The notes below the pieces were generated by a model. That model had not been told where the DNA came from. It made no database searches and saw only the letters and a list, made by a program, of their open reading frames with translations. Positions 28,737 to 38,123 of a stretch of DNA of 64,000 nucleotides are shown here, piece by piece (within the stretch, counting starts at the first letter, position 1; each line of letters starts with the position of its first letter). The translations under genes and the position numbers were made by a program. The DNA lies in NCBI GenBank assembly GCA_021778845.1, contig JAJYBU010000007.1, forward strand, positions 62,001 to 126,000, read 5' to 3'. This DNA comes from Acidobacteriota bacterium. Its GTDB lineage: Bacteria > Acidobacteriota > Terriglobia > Terriglobales > Acidobacteriaceae.

Positions 28737-29144
28737 ATGAAGCGACCGGCTGGGATCATACTCACGACCGCGCTGATGGCAATCGCCGTATTCCTGCACC
28801 TCGCTGCGGCCCTCGCCAGCCCCATACCCATTCAACTCACGGAATCTCATGGTCTGCTGGCGCTTCTCTTCGCAGTGCTCGCTGCAGCCGTCGTCGGCGT
28901 GGTAATTGTCGTCTTCGAAGGCTTTGTCCTCTGGTTCTACTGGCACGGGCGCAAGTGGGCATACCGGTCGGTTATTGTCGGATGCCTGCTTTGCTTCGTC
29001 TCGCTGCGCCATTTCTTCGGTGGTCCGGCGGTCTCCCACGGACGCGAAATCATCATCTTCTATCGCATGGCGATCGCAACAATCATCATGGCCTACCTCA
29101 CCACGTTGGAAGCGCGACGCTGGTTTGCCCCACGCCCTGAATGA
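28737..29144 (+). CDS. Small integral membrane protein, unknown function
   Basis: The 135-residue product has about four hydrophobic segments (residues 5-27, 41-66, 77-90, 105-122) separated by short charged loops such as 'YWHGRKWAYR'. I recognise no family. It lies 48 bases after smpB and before pepA on the same strand. Confidence 0.65.
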   Translation: MKRPAGIILTTALMAIAVFLHLAAALASPIPIQLTESHGLLALLFAVLAAAVVGVVIVVFEGFVLWFYWHGRKWAYRSVIVGCLLCFVSLRHFFGGPAVSHGREIIIFYRMAIATIIMAYLTTLEARRWFAPRPE

Positions 29145-29217
29145 AGCAGACGCGACGCACGGCCACTGCCACCCGCCGGCTCCCGCCCCTGTCACCCGCT
29201 GGCGTTACCATAGTGCT

Positions 29218-30732
29218 GTGACCACCCACCTGCTCCACCAGTCCCCCGCCGACCTCGCCGCCCCGCTCCTCGTAGCCTTCGCCGCCGACACCTCGACCGA
29301 CAAAGACCCCCGCCCCACCCTCCTCACCACCAACCCCACCCTCCTCGCCGCCGCCGCCCCCTGGCTCACCTCCGGCGAGTTCAAAGCCACCCTCGGCGAA
29401 ACCTTCCTCCTCCCCGCGCCCGCCGGCCTCAAAGCCGCACGCCTGCTCCTCGTCGGCCTCGGCAAAGCCAAATCCATCACCCCCCACGAGGTCCGCAAGG
29501 CCGCCGGCGTCGCCGTCCGTTTCGCCCGCCGCCGCGCCCTCCGCGCCCTCACCCTCACCTTCCCCGAGCATCCTTCCCTCCCCATCCCCCTCACCACCCG
29601 CGCCCTCGCCGAAGGCGCCATCGTCGCCGACTTCGACATCGACTTCTACCGCTCCGACCGCAAAGATCTCAGCATCGAATCCCTCACCGTCCTCACCCCC
29701 GAACCCGCAACCTCCGAAGCCGGAGCCGCCTTCCGCGAAGGCATCATCCTCGCCGAAAGCCAGAACTTCGCCCGCACCCTCATCAACGAGCCCGGCAACA
29801 TCCTCACCCCCACCGAACTCGGCCGCCGCACCTCCGCCATGGCCGCCGACTTCGGCCTCGCCTGCGAAGTCCACTCCATCGACAAGATCCTCGAACTCAA
29901 GATGGGAGCCTTCGCCGCCGTCACCCAGGGCTCCTCCGAACCACCCGCCCTCATCGTCCTCCGTTACGAACCCCCAACCCCGCCGCCCGCCAACGCGCCC
30001 ACCCTCGGCCTCGTCGGCAAAGGCATCACCTTCGACACCGGCGGCATCTCCATCAAGCCCGCCGACAACATGGACAAGATGAAGTACGACATGGCCGGCG
30101 CCGCCAGCATGATCGCCTCCATGCGCGCCATCGCCCAGCTCAAGCCCGCCGTCCGCGTCCTCTGCGTCGTCTGCTCCTGCGAGAACATGCCCGACGGCCG
30201 CGCCTTCAAACCCGGCGACGTCGTCACCGCCATGTCCGGCAAAACCATCGAAATCATGAACACCGACGCCGAAGGCCGCCTCGTCCTCGCCGACGGACTC
30301 CACTACGCCCAGACCCTCGGCGCCACCCACCTCATCAACGCCGCCACCCTCACCGGAGCCATCGGCACCGCCCTCGGCCAGGTCAACGCCGGCCTCTTCT
30401 CCAACGACGACGCCACCACCCATCGCTTCCTCGACGCTCTCGCTATCACCGGCGAAAAGTTCTGGCGCATGCCCGCCACCGACGACTACCGCGACCAGAT
30501 CAAATCCCAGATCGCCGACATCATGAACACCGGCGGCAGCCGTTACGCCGGCTCCACCACAGCCGCCATGTTCCTCAAAGAATTCGTCGGCGAAACCCCT
30601 CTCGTTCCATGGATTCACCTCGACATCGCCGCCACCACCTGGCTCGACGAGCCCAAACCCTGGCAATCCAAAGGCCCCAGCGGCATAGCCATCCGCACCA
30701 TCACCGAATGGGCCCGCTCCTTCGCCCAATAA
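29218..30732 (+). CDS. pepA: Leucyl (cytosol) aminopeptidase, M17 family
   Basis: The best start is a GTG at 29218 (MTTHLLHQSPADLA), giving 504 residues, the usual M17 length; the frame is open further upstream but that part is not protein-like. Two-metal-site residues are in place: 'VGKGITFDTGGISIKP', 'DMAGAASM', and the M17 signature 'NTDAEGRL' at about residue 348, followed by 'VLADGLHYA'. The enzyme removes N-terminal residues from peptides in the cytoplasm. A palindromic terminator follows. Confidence 0.95.
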   Translation: MTTHLLHQSPADLAAPLLVAFAADTSTDKDPRPTLLTTNPTLLAAAAPWLTSGEFKATLGETFLLPAPAGLKAARLLLVGLGKAKSITPHEVRKAAGVAVRFARRRALRALTLTFPEHPSLPIPLTTRALAEGAIVADFDIDFYRSDRKDLSIESLTVLTPEPATSEAGAAFREGIILAESQNFARTLINEPGNILTPTELGRRTSAMAADFGLACEVHSIDKILELKMGAFAAVTQGSSEPPALIVLRYEPPTPPPANAPTLGLVGKGITFDTGGISIKPADNMDKMKYDMAGAASMIASMRAIAQLKPAVRVLCVVCSCENMPDGRAFKPGDVVTAMSGKTIEIMNTDAEGRLVLADGLHYAQTLGATHLINAATLTGAIGTALGQVNAGLFSNDDATTHRFLDALAITGEKFWRMPATDDYRDQIKSQIADIMNTGGSRYAGSTTAAMFLKEFVGETPLVPWIHLDIAATTWLDEPKPWQSKGPSGIAIRTITEWARSFAQ

Positions 30733-30756
30733 ATCCAGCAACACTTCAATCTTCAG

Positions 30757-30778
30757 TTTGCCCCGCGGGGTGGGCAAA
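30757..30778 (+). terminator. Terminator-like hairpin after pepA
   Basis: TTTGCCC (30757-30763) pairs with GGGCAAA (30772-30778); the intervening CGCGGGGT lets CCCCGCGGGG fold alternatively. It separates pepA from the compositionally different ATPase gene, whose start codon lies only nine bases on. Confidence 0.5.
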
Positions 30779-30786
30779 ATGCGACA

Positions 30787-32502
30787 ATGCCTAATCAGCG
30801 AAATGGTCAGCGGCCAAAGGATCGGGCGGCAATACGCGACGGCAATGAAGCATTGGATGATTTCGGAGGCAGAATGACTGTTATAGGGGACCTCGAAATT
30901 CAGAAAGCAATCGCAAGCATTAAGCAGCGATCTGAGAAACAGCGAGACCTTCAGAAGTTGATCGATTCCTTTGTGGACCTAGGAATTATTCCGCAAATTG
31001 CTAGTGAGAATAACCAAGTAGTCTATGGCCGTCGAGGAACAGGCAAAACACACTTATTTGGCTACCTCGCCTCCGAGCTTAAAGATCGCCCAAATGTCGC
31101 CGTAATCTCTGTAGACTGCCGCACTCTTGGTAGTAGCCGACAATTCTCCGATCCCAACCTTGCTATCGAAGCGCGATGCCTAGCGTTGTTCAGAGACATC
31201 TTAGCGGAAGTACATGACGGCCTCTTGGAATACGTTGTCGAACACCCAACACAATATGCGAATGAAGTTTTGGCGGCGCTGAGCGACCTCGAACGTTCCA
31301 CACTTGAGCCCGTTGCAGATAGACGTACGTCAGCGATTGAGACCACAGCTGCAACATCAACGGGTTCTTCTAAATCTGCGGGGATCAAGCTTGAGGCAAC
31401 TGGGCAGGGAGCCAACCTAAACGCATCAACACAGTCGGACCGAAGCCTGACCACCAAGACGACAGAATCCGTCGCTTACTCGGATAAGGTTGTGTTTCCA
31501 AATATCAATCGCATACTGCAAGATATCTGCAAAAGAGGTGACGTCCTTCCGTACCTACTCCTCGACGAATGGTCATCACTGCCATTGGACATTCAGCCAT
31601 ATCTTGCGGAATTTCTGAAACGAGGTTTTCTACCCCTCAACTTGTTAACAGTGAAGATAGCTTCCCTCGAAGTTCGATCTAACTTTTCATTTGCAGGTCC
31701 TAATGGGATTGTTGGGATAGAGCCAGGAGCTGATATGGCAACCGGATTGGACCTGGACGACCATTACGTTTATGACCGAAATCCCGACCGGGTCGCAAAG
31801 GCGTTTGCGAACATTTTATTTAAACATATTCAAAGTGAACTGCCGGATGGGTACTTGTATGAGACCTATGGCGTCGACAACGGAGATAAATTTGTTAAGA
31901 CTTTTTTCACAAACAGCACCACGGCCTTCCATGAGCTGGCAAGAGCTGCTGAGGGCGTCGTCAGGGATCTGTTGAATATTTTCATGCATGCATTTTTTGC
32001 TAGCCAACGCAAAGATCAGGCCAAAATCGACAAGAGAACAATTATTGAAGCAGCCCAGCAATGGTTTGAACAGGACAAAGCGCGCGAGTTGGCCCCGGCA
32101 GTTAACGACGCTCTGCAAAGAATCGTTCGGGAAGTCATCGGAAATCGCAGCTCGAGATCATTTCTGGTACCTCGGGAACTTGAGAAGGATGACCTTTTGC
32201 AAAGCCTTTTCGATGCCCGTGTCATTCACCTCGTAAAGCGCGGATACGCGGATAAAGACAATCCCGGCGTGAGATACAACATTTATACGCTTGATTACGG
32301 CACATACGTGGACTATCTGGGCACATCAAAAGCGCCAACAGGCTTTGAGGAAGAAGCGGAAGCCTCCGTTGAAGCTGGGTTCATCGTGCCTTTCGACGAC
32401 AAGAGAAAGATTCGAAGAATTATCCTAACGAAGGATGTGCTTCATCCAACCGGCAACATGTTTGCCAGTTGGCCCGCCAAAGAACAGTCCGAGGCTCCCT
32501 AA
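30787..32502 (+). CDS. ORC/CDC6-like AAA ATPase
   Basis: The 571-residue protein has Walker A 'GRRGTGKTH' (residues 81-89), Walker B 'LPYLLLDEW' (254-262), and a sensor-1-like 'LLTVKIASLEVRS'. The C-terminal part (about 480-540) has the look of a winged helix ('DLLQSLFDARVIHLVKRGYAD'). A Ser/Thr/Ala-rich insert (about 180-230) splits the ATPase core. The arrangement resembles bacterial proteins named ORC-CDC6 family AAA ATPases, whose function is unknown and which often sit alone in variable regions. Codon use is far less C-ending than in pepA or argS, a sign of transfer. A second start at 30874 (MTVIGDLEI) has GGAGG four bases upstream and may be the true one. Confidence 0.75.
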   Translation: MPNQRNGQRPKDRAAIRDGNEALDDFGGRMTVIGDLEIQKAIASIKQRSEKQRDLQKLIDSFVDLGIIPQIASENNQVVYGRRGTGKTHLFGYLASELKDRPNVAVISVDCRTLGSSRQFSDPNLAIEARCLALFRDILAEVHDGLLEYVVEHPTQYANEVLAALSDLERSTLEPVADRRTSAIETTAATSTGSSKSAGIKLEATGQGANLNASTQSDRSLTTKTTESVAYSDKVVFPNINRILQDICKRGDVLPYLLLDEWSSLPLDIQPYLAEFLKRGFLPLNLLTVKIASLEVRSNFSFAGPNGIVGIEPGADMATGLDLDDHYVYDRNPDRVAKAFANILFKHIQSELPDGYLYETYGVDNGDKFVKTFFTNSTTAFHELARAAEGVVRDLLNIFMHAFFASQRKDQAKIDKRTIIEAAQQWFEQDKARELAPAVNDALQRIVREVIGNRSSRSFLVPRELEKDDLLQSLFDARVIHLVKRGYADKDNPGVRYNIYTLDYGTYVDYLGTSKAPTGFEEEAEASVEAGFIVPFDDKRKIRRIILTKDVLHPTGNMFASWPAKEQSEAP

Positions 32503-32938
32503 CTAGTTGCTTACCAACCCCGACCCCGCGCACAACAACCGGAAGGGCATGGCTTCAGCCAGGCCAAAAAACCACCGGGCCGAAGGCCCTTCCTTGCTGC
32601 CGCAGGCCGGAGCGCAGCCGCAGGCGGAGCGACTGAATTGCTTTCCTCCACCCCGCCACGAATCCACCCCTCCGCCACGAATGTGTCAAGCCCCCCAATC
32701 CACCCAAAACCACCAAAACCCCCATGAACACTGGCGATTTAAATTTTCAAAACCTGGCATACTTACCCCGCCCACCCAGATAAAATTGAAGTAGCCCAAA
32801 ATCCACCCAGCCTGGCACCCGCCGGGCCTTCGTTTTTAACCGCGGAACGGAGAAGCAGGACTGCCACAAGTCCGGCCTCATCCCATTTCCCCTCAACACT
32901 TTAGTCCCAAAAGTACCCGGGGGGGGAGGCCCCCACCC
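32503..32938. repeat. Intergenic repeat region after the ATPase gene
   Basis: Nested inverted repeats occupy 32541-32593. The outer arms are GGAAGGGC and GCCCTTCC. Inside lie GGCTTCAGCC and GGGCC-GAA-GGCCC. This nested form is familiar from interspersed hairpin repeats of Acidobacteriota. A run of AT (32735-32752) inside otherwise GC-rich DNA could be the promoter of the small gene at 32939. No protein-coding frame was accepted here. Confidence 0.5.
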
Positions 32939-33319
32939 ATGCAAACCAAAACCCCCACCTGCCACCACCGCTTCCCCGACAACCACCGCTGCGGCTCCCC
33001 CGCCCTCCGCGGCGAAGCCTTCTGCTACTACCACCACCCCGACCGCCGCCCCGTCGCCAACCCCTACGCCCGCCGCGCCCGCCGCGGCTTCCCCCTCACC
33101 CCGCCCACCGACCAACCCTCCCTCCAGAACGCCGTCGCCGAAATCATCGTCCGCCTCGCCGCCAACCAACTCGACGTCCATCGCGCCCGCCTCATCCTCC
33201 ACAGCCTCCAGATAGCCTCCCGCAACCTCTCGCAATCACCACCTACATCGCGCTGGGCACACCAATCCCCATCCACCCCAGCACCCTCACCAGTTCCCGC
33301 CTCGCCACCGCCGCCGTAG
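32939..33319 (+). CDS. Small Cys/His protein of the SPALRG-FCYYH family
   Basis: The 126-residue product carries 'CHHRFPDNHRCGSPALRGEAFCYYHH', a Cys/His cluster that could bind zinc. Proteins with the C-x-SPA-x-RG-x-x-FC-(Y/F)-YH motif are, to my knowledge, common uncharacterised small proteins in Acidobacteriota. A helical part follows ('LQNAVAEIIVRLAANQLDVHRARLILHSLQIAS'), then a low-complexity Ser/Pro tail. The ribosome binding site is a G-run ending GGAGG nine bases before the ATG. The last 77 bases overlap the 3' end of argS on the other strand. Confidence 0.7.
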   Translation: MQTKTPTCHHRFPDNHRCGSPALRGEAFCYYHHPDRRPVANPYARRARRGFPLTPPTDQPSLQNAVAEIIVRLAANQLDVHRARLILHSLQIASRNLSQSPPTSRWAHQSPSTPAPSPVPASPPPP

Positions 33320-35243
33320 CCAGCAGCAGCATCTTCCGAGCCTCATCGGTCTCCGTCAAAATATGATGCCGATGATAAAAATTATTGAACTGCTGTGCCA
33401 ATGCAAACGCATACCGCGCCAGCATCGCCGGCTCAGCCGCAGCAATCGCCTGCTCCAGCACCAGCGACAGCCGCGAAGCCGTCAACCAGACTTCCCACAC
33501 GCTCGTTCCCTCTTCCCCCTCGAGCATCGCGCCCAGATCCACATCCGCAACCGCCTTCAGCGCCGCCTCTTCGCTCACGCCAGCCTTGCGAAAGATATTC
33601 GCCGCCCGCACCGCAGCATACTGCGCATACGGCCCCGTCTCCCCATCGAACGCCAGCGCATCCTGGTAGTCGAACGCGATCACCGTATTGCGCGTAAACC
33701 GCAGCAGAAAATACCGCAGCGCACCGACTCCGATCGTCTCGGCAATCTCCGCGCGCTCGCTTTCCTCCAACTCCGGATGTCGCGCCTCCACTTCCTTACG
33801 CGCCGCCGCAATCATGCGATCGATCAGGTCATCGGCCTTCACACCGAAGCCCTTGCGACCGCTCACCTCGATAAAGTTCTTAGCCTTATCTTCGTCACTC
33901 AACACGTACCCAAGGTCTTCCGCAGTCCTCGCAGTCAACCCCACAAACGCATAGTTCAGATGCGTATAACGATCTGCCTCCGCGCCATATCCCAGCGCCC
34001 GCAGCGCCTCCTTCACCTGCGTCTGCGGATCATCCTGCCGCGAATCGATCACGTTGTAAATCGCATCCGCATGTCCAAAACTCGGATGTGGATCTTCTCC
34101 CCGAATCGTCGAGATCCAGCACGTATGCGTCGCATAGTCACGAAACTTCGCATACCCGAAATCTTTTCCCAGCAACCCATACTTCCAAAGGTGATACGCA
34201 ATGTCTTTACCCACATACGTAACCGTCCCATTCGAGCGAACAATGATCTTCGCGTCTTCATCAGGACCACTCTCAGCCAACTCAACTCCAGCAGCCGCAG
34301 CAATCGCGCGTCGCATCACCCAGCAACCTTTGTTCTTCCCCTCAGTCTCCAGATACAGCACGCCGCGTTCCACCATCAGCGCCCGCGCCGTCTCCCAGAA
34401 GTGCAGATGCAGAATCTCACTCTCACGCGGCAGAAAGTCATACTCAATTCCAAGCCGTTCCATCGTCTCCAGATGTCGTCGCAGCACACCCGTAGCAATC
34501 AACTCCGCAATCTCCGCCAGATCGTTTCCGCCGGCTTCAATCGCGTGCAGCGTATCCAGCCGCAACTGTTTGCGCTCGCCAACCCGCGCCGCATCCGCCT
34601 CATACCACTGCGACACCGCCGCATACAGATCCCAACACGCATAGTCCAGTCGAGTGTCCGTGCGCTCCAACTCCGCCATCCACGCTCGCACATCGGCCAG
34701 AGACATTCCCTGCAACTCCGTCACCGCGACGACAATGTCCGCAACCTGAACGCCCGTGTTGTCGATGTAGTTCTGCACGCCAGTATCCCAACCTGGCTTG
34801 TACTCATCCTTCTTCAGCATCCGTGCGAAGCTGTCGCCCAGAATCGCGTTCCGCAGGTGTCCGACATGCGCAGCCTTATTCGGATTGATGCTGGTATGCT
34901 CCACCAGCCGAAATCCACCACCGCCAACCTCCGCATGCTCATCCGCAGCCATGCGCTTCACCGTTGCAGCACGGTCCAGCTTCACATTCAGGTAGCCCGC
35001 TCCGGCAATCTCCACCACCGCCACGCCTGGAGTCTTGGCAATCTCCGCCTGCAACTCCTGCGCAATCGCGCGCGGAGCCTTCTTCAGCCGTTTGGCCAAC
35101 TCAAACGCCACCGGCAGAGCCATCTCGCCGAACTCGATCTTCGGCGGTAACTCCACCGCGAGATTCGCAAGCGCAATCTCGTACCGCTCCTTCAACAGCG
35201 CCTCAATCCGCGTCTGCAACTGCAACTGCAAAATCCTGTACAT
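33243..35243 (-). CDS. argS: Arginyl-tRNA synthetase
   Basis: The 666-residue class I synthetase charges tRNA-Arg. It starts with the Add-1 (Arg-tRNA-specific) N-terminal domain ('RIEALLKERYEIALANLAVELPPKIEFGEMALPVAFELAK'). The HIGH-type 'NPNKAAHVGHLRN' has HVGH at about residues 126-129. The catalytic core includes 'DTGVQNYIDNTGVQVAD' and 'WISTIRGEDPHPSFGHADAIYNVI'. The KMSKS position reads 'VSGRKGFGVKADDL', a degenerate form common in ArgRS. The DALR anticodon-binding domain is at the C-terminus. Its 3' end overlaps the convergent small gene. Confidence 0.95.
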   Translation of the reverse strand: MYRILQLQLQTRIEALLKERYEIALANLAVELPPKIEFGEMALPVAFELAKRLKKAPRAIAQELQAEIAKTPGVAVVEIAGAGYLNVKLDRAATVKRMAADEHAEVGGGGFRLVEHTSINPNKAAHVGHLRNAILGDSFARMLKKDEYKPGWDTGVQNYIDNTGVQVADIVVAVTELQGMSLADVRAWMAELERTDTRLDYACWDLYAAVSQWYEADAARVGERKQLRLDTLHAIEAGGNDLAEIAELIATGVLRRHLETMERLGIEYDFLPRESEILHLHFWETARALMVERGVLYLETEGKNKGCWVMRRAIAAAAGVELAESGPDEDAKIIVRSNGTVTYVGKDIAYHLWKYGLLGKDFGYAKFRDYATHTCWISTIRGEDPHPSFGHADAIYNVIDSRQDDPQTQVKEALRALGYGAEADRYTHLNYAFVGLTARTAEDLGYVLSDEDKAKNFIEVSGRKGFGVKADDLIDRMIAAARKEVEARHPELEESERAEIAETIGVGALRYFLLRFTRNTVIAFDYQDALAFDGETGPYAQYAAVRAANIFRKAGVSEEAALKAVADVDLGAMLEGEEGTSVWEVWLTASRLSLVLEQAIAAAEPAMLARYAFALAQQFNNFYHRHHILTETDEARKMLLLATAAVARRELVRVLGWMGIGVPSAM

Positions 35244-35274
35244 GCTCGCCTTTTCCTAATCCCTAATCGCCATC

Positions 35275-36306
35275 CTACGGAAGCTCCGCCGGCAGTTCCT
35301 CAATCTCTTCCAGCAACGGCTTGCGCCGCGCCTGATGCAGGCGATGCACAAAGAACATCGCTCCGCCCACACCCGTAATCGTCACCAGCAGCCACAGGTG
35401 AATGAGCAATCCAAACAACCCCGCCGCAGAGGAGGAAACAGAGTGCAACCTCAACGCATTCTGACACGCCCACTCGAAGGGTCCAATCCCGCCCGGCGCG
35501 CTCGGCACAAGAAATGCAAAGTTCGCCAGCGAAACCGCCTGCAACGGCGCTCCCCAATCCAGCGTCGCACCTGTCGACGCCTGTAACCCGATCATCCGCA
35601 TCGCGGAGAAATACAACATGCTCTCGCACAACCAGATCACCAGGCTAAGACAGAACAACCACACCATCCCGACGATCCCGATCTGCCGAATCGCATCCAG
35701 CGCCAGCAGCAGCCAGTGCTCAATCTTCGCCAGCTTCGCGAGGCTTGGCGGCAGCTTCGCAAACACCGCCTTAATCGGCCGCACCAACGCCCGCGCTCCG
35801 ACGACCATCACAATCAATCCGCCGCCCGAGATCACCAGCAGCGTCCTCACCAGCACCCGCGTCTTCGGCGGCAGCCCCTTGCCCGTGTGCACTGTCACCA
35901 CCAGCAGCAGCACCAGCGTAAGGATGTCGAGCAGCTTCTCCAGAATCACTGTACTCAAGATCACCGAAGGCGAAGCATTCAGATCAGGCGCATACGTGAA
36001 AATACGCATCACGTCGCCAATCCGCAGCGGCAGAATATTATTCGCGGCCAGCGAAGTGATCAGCACGCGAAAGCATGTATTCAGCTTCGAGCCCGCACTG
36101 CGCATCATCCTCCACCAGCGATACGACCGCAGCCAGTAACTCGCACACGTCCCTGCCACCAGCCCCACGATCCAAAGCGGCGCCACCAGCCGTATGCTCT
36201 CCAGCGTCGCGAGCTTGAAGCCGCGGAACGTCCACCAAAGAAAAAACGCGCTGATCAGCAGCCCAGGCAGCATCTTCAGCAGCCCCATGCGAAGTTCGCG
36301 CGTCAC
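35275..36306 (-). CDS. Lysylphosphatidylglycerol-synthase-like membrane protein (flippase-like, YbhN/UPF0104)
   Basis: The 343-residue protein has about eight membrane segments and the family pattern. It shows 'GLLISAFFLWWTFRGF', 'SYWLRSYRWWRMMRSAG', 'LITSLAANNILPLRIGDVMRIFTYA', 'ILEKLLDILTLVLLLV' and 'FLVPSAPGGIGPFEWACQNAL'. These proteins resemble the MprF flippase domain and are thought to move or handle lipids. It lies 31 bases upstream of argS on the same strand, which is probably only positional. Confidence 0.85.
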   Translation of the reverse strand: MTRELRMGLLKMLPGLLISAFFLWWTFRGFKLATLESIRLVAPLWIVGLVAGTCASYWLRSYRWWRMMRSAGSKLNTCFRVLITSLAANNILPLRIGDVMRIFTYAPDLNASPSVILSTVILEKLLDILTLVLLLVVTVHTGKGLPPKTRVLVRTLLVISGGGLIVMVVGARALVRPIKAVFAKLPPSLAKLAKIEHWLLLALDAIRQIGIVGMVWLFCLSLVIWLCESMLYFSAMRMIGLQASTGATLDWGAPLQAVSLANFAFLVPSAPGGIGPFEWACQNALRLHSVSSSAAGLFGLLIHLWLLVTITGVGGAMFFVHRLHQARRKPLLEEIEELPAELP

Positions 36307-36414
36307 AGGCTCTGCCTCACGCGGAATACACCAATCATCCGGAACTTCCTCGATTCATCCATGCTCATCGGTTCGATGTTTATTGTATCGTCCTGCGCCA
36401 TCTAAACTAGACGA

Positions 36415-38058
36415 ATGCATCACGCTGCCGCGCGGCCTACAGCACCAACTCCTGCACAACCCCAACCCTGGCGACGCTCCACCTGGCAAGCGCTCCTCGT
36501 CGCGCTCTCCCTCGCCACGCTTCTCCTCAACGGTTATCACCCTCTCGCCGAGGACGGAGGCCTCTATGTCGCCGGCGTCCAACTCACCCTCAACCCATCC
36601 CTCTTCCCGCACTTCACCGTCTTCGTCAGCGAGCACCTGCACTACTCCATCTTCGCTCCCGTACTCGCCTTTGTCGTCCATCGCACCCATCTCTCTCTGG
36701 CCTGGGTTCTGTTGCTCACCAACATCCTCAGCCTCTGGCTCACCTTCTACGCAGCGCAGCGCATCCTTCAGCGCACCATCGCCAGCGACATAGCGCAACT
36801 GGCCGGCCTCTGCCTTCTCGGCATCTTCTGGTCGCTCCCCATCGCTGGCACCTCACTGCTCCTGATGGACCCCTACGTCACCGGCCGCAGCCTCTCCACC
36901 CCACTCTCGCTACTCGCCATCGCTTTTGCCATGGAGAGTTCGCCAGCGCGGGTGACCCATCCGCGCAACAGCTTCACCGTCGCAGGGTGGGGGCCAATCC
37001 TCTGGTCCGCCAGCGCCCTCCTCATCGCAGCAGCCTTTCATCCTCTGATGGCGGCCTACGCCTTCGCCTTCGTCCTTGTTCTGCGAATCACCTATCTCCC
37101 TCAGCGACGCCTCATCTGGACACTGCTCGCCCTCTCCGCCCTTGCTCTCGCCGCAGCGCTCCACCTCTTCGCACCCAGCGAAACCCCTGCGCTCATCGCC
37201 GCAGAAAAATCCCGTTACTACTGGTTTCTCTCGCAGTGGCAGTGGTATGAACTCCTCGGCCTCGTCGGCCCGCTCGCGGTTCTCTACGCGCTGCTAGCTC
37301 GCTTCCGCAAGCAATCCAACCCGTTTAGCCAAACCGCCGCGACCCTCTGCCGCGCCAGCATCGCCCTCGGCTGCATCGCCACCCTGGTCGTTCTGCTCTT
37401 CGCGCACGAGGGCAGCCGCACACATCTCGTCGCCCGCATGCAGCCACTGCGCGTCTTCCTTCTCATCTACGCAATCATGACCCTGCTCCTCGGAGCAACC
37501 CTCACCCAACTTGCCCTCGAAGCCCGCCAGCGCCTGCGCTCCCCTTCCGCGCGCACCGCTCTCGCATCACTCCCTGTCCTCGTCCTTCTCGCGCTCGCCT
37601 CGATCATGTTTTACGTCCAGCGCCAAACCTTCCCGGCCTCCGATCATCTCGAACTCCCCTGGCGCGCACAGCAAAATCCCAACCCCTGGGTCCAGGCCTT
37701 CCTCTGGGCCCGCGCCAATACCCCACCCGACGCACTCTTCGCCCTCGACACCAAGTACGTCAACGAAGACGGCGAAGACGCCCAGACCTTCCGTCCCATC
37801 GCCCTGCGCAGCGCCCTCCCCGACTTCTCCAAGGACGGCGGCGAAGCAGCCATCACTCCCTCCCTCGCCGAACTCTGGCAGCAGGGCGCCACCGCGCAAG
37901 TCAATCTCTCCACCGAGTCCGACGCGCTTCGCGACGCCCGTCTCCAACCACTCGGCGTCACCTGGATGGTCCTCCACTCCACCGCCCCCACCAAGCACTC
38001 TTGCCCCTATGACAACGGCACGATCAAGGTCTGCCACCTCACGCCCTCACAACCCTGA
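36415..38058 (+). CDS. Large integral membrane protein, GT-C-like, unknown function
   Basis: The 547-residue product has about ten hydrophobic segments in the first 410 residues and a soluble C-terminal region of about 130 residues ('PNPWVQAFLWARANTPPDALFALDTKYVNEDGED'). Polytopic proteins with a soluble tail beginning after 'A-x-W-A-R-x-N-T-P-x-D-A-x-F' are frequent among GT-C and DUF-type membrane proteins in soil bacteria. An early acidic 'LAEDGGLYVAGVQ' could be the loop equivalent of a GT-C catalytic Asp. Substrate and role are unknown. The tRNA-Lys gene follows. Confidence 0.75.
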   Translation: MHHAAARPTAPTPAQPQPWRRSTWQALLVALSLATLLLNGYHPLAEDGGLYVAGVQLTLNPSLFPHFTVFVSEHLHYSIFAPVLAFVVHRTHLSLAWVLLLTNILSLWLTFYAAQRILQRTIASDIAQLAGLCLLGIFWSLPIAGTSLLLMDPYVTGRSLSTPLSLLAIAFAMESSPARVTHPRNSFTVAGWGPILWSASALLIAAAFHPLMAAYAFAFVLVLRITYLPQRRLIWTLLALSALALAAALHLFAPSETPALIAAEKSRYYWFLSQWQWYELLGLVGPLAVLYALLARFRKQSNPFSQTAATLCRASIALGCIATLVVLLFAHEGSRTHLVARMQPLRVFLLIYAIMTLLLGATLTQLALEARQRLRSPSARTALASLPVLVLLALASIMFYVQRQTFPASDHLELPWRAQQNPNPWVQAFLWARANTPPDALFALDTKYVNEDGEDAQTFRPIALRSALPDFSKDGGEAAITPSLAELWQQGATAQVNLSTESDALRDARLQPLGVTWMVLHSTAPTKHSCPYDNGTIKVCHLTPSQP

Positions 38059-38123
38059 AGCCAGACAACCCCATCAATTCCCGCGAACGCAACCCTCCGG
38101 TCGTGCTACCTTAATCAAGGAGC

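Noticed and set aside
29098-30777. 559-codon Gly/Glu/Ala-rich frame antisense to pepA
   Set aside because: Composition is a shadow of pepA codons (GGC/GCC complement); no domain.
32600-32660. CRISPR-like short repeats (GCCGCAGGCCGGAGCGCAGCC)
   Set aside because: The units are imperfect and not spaced by unique sequence; fits GC-rich dispersed repeat DNA, and no cas gene is present.
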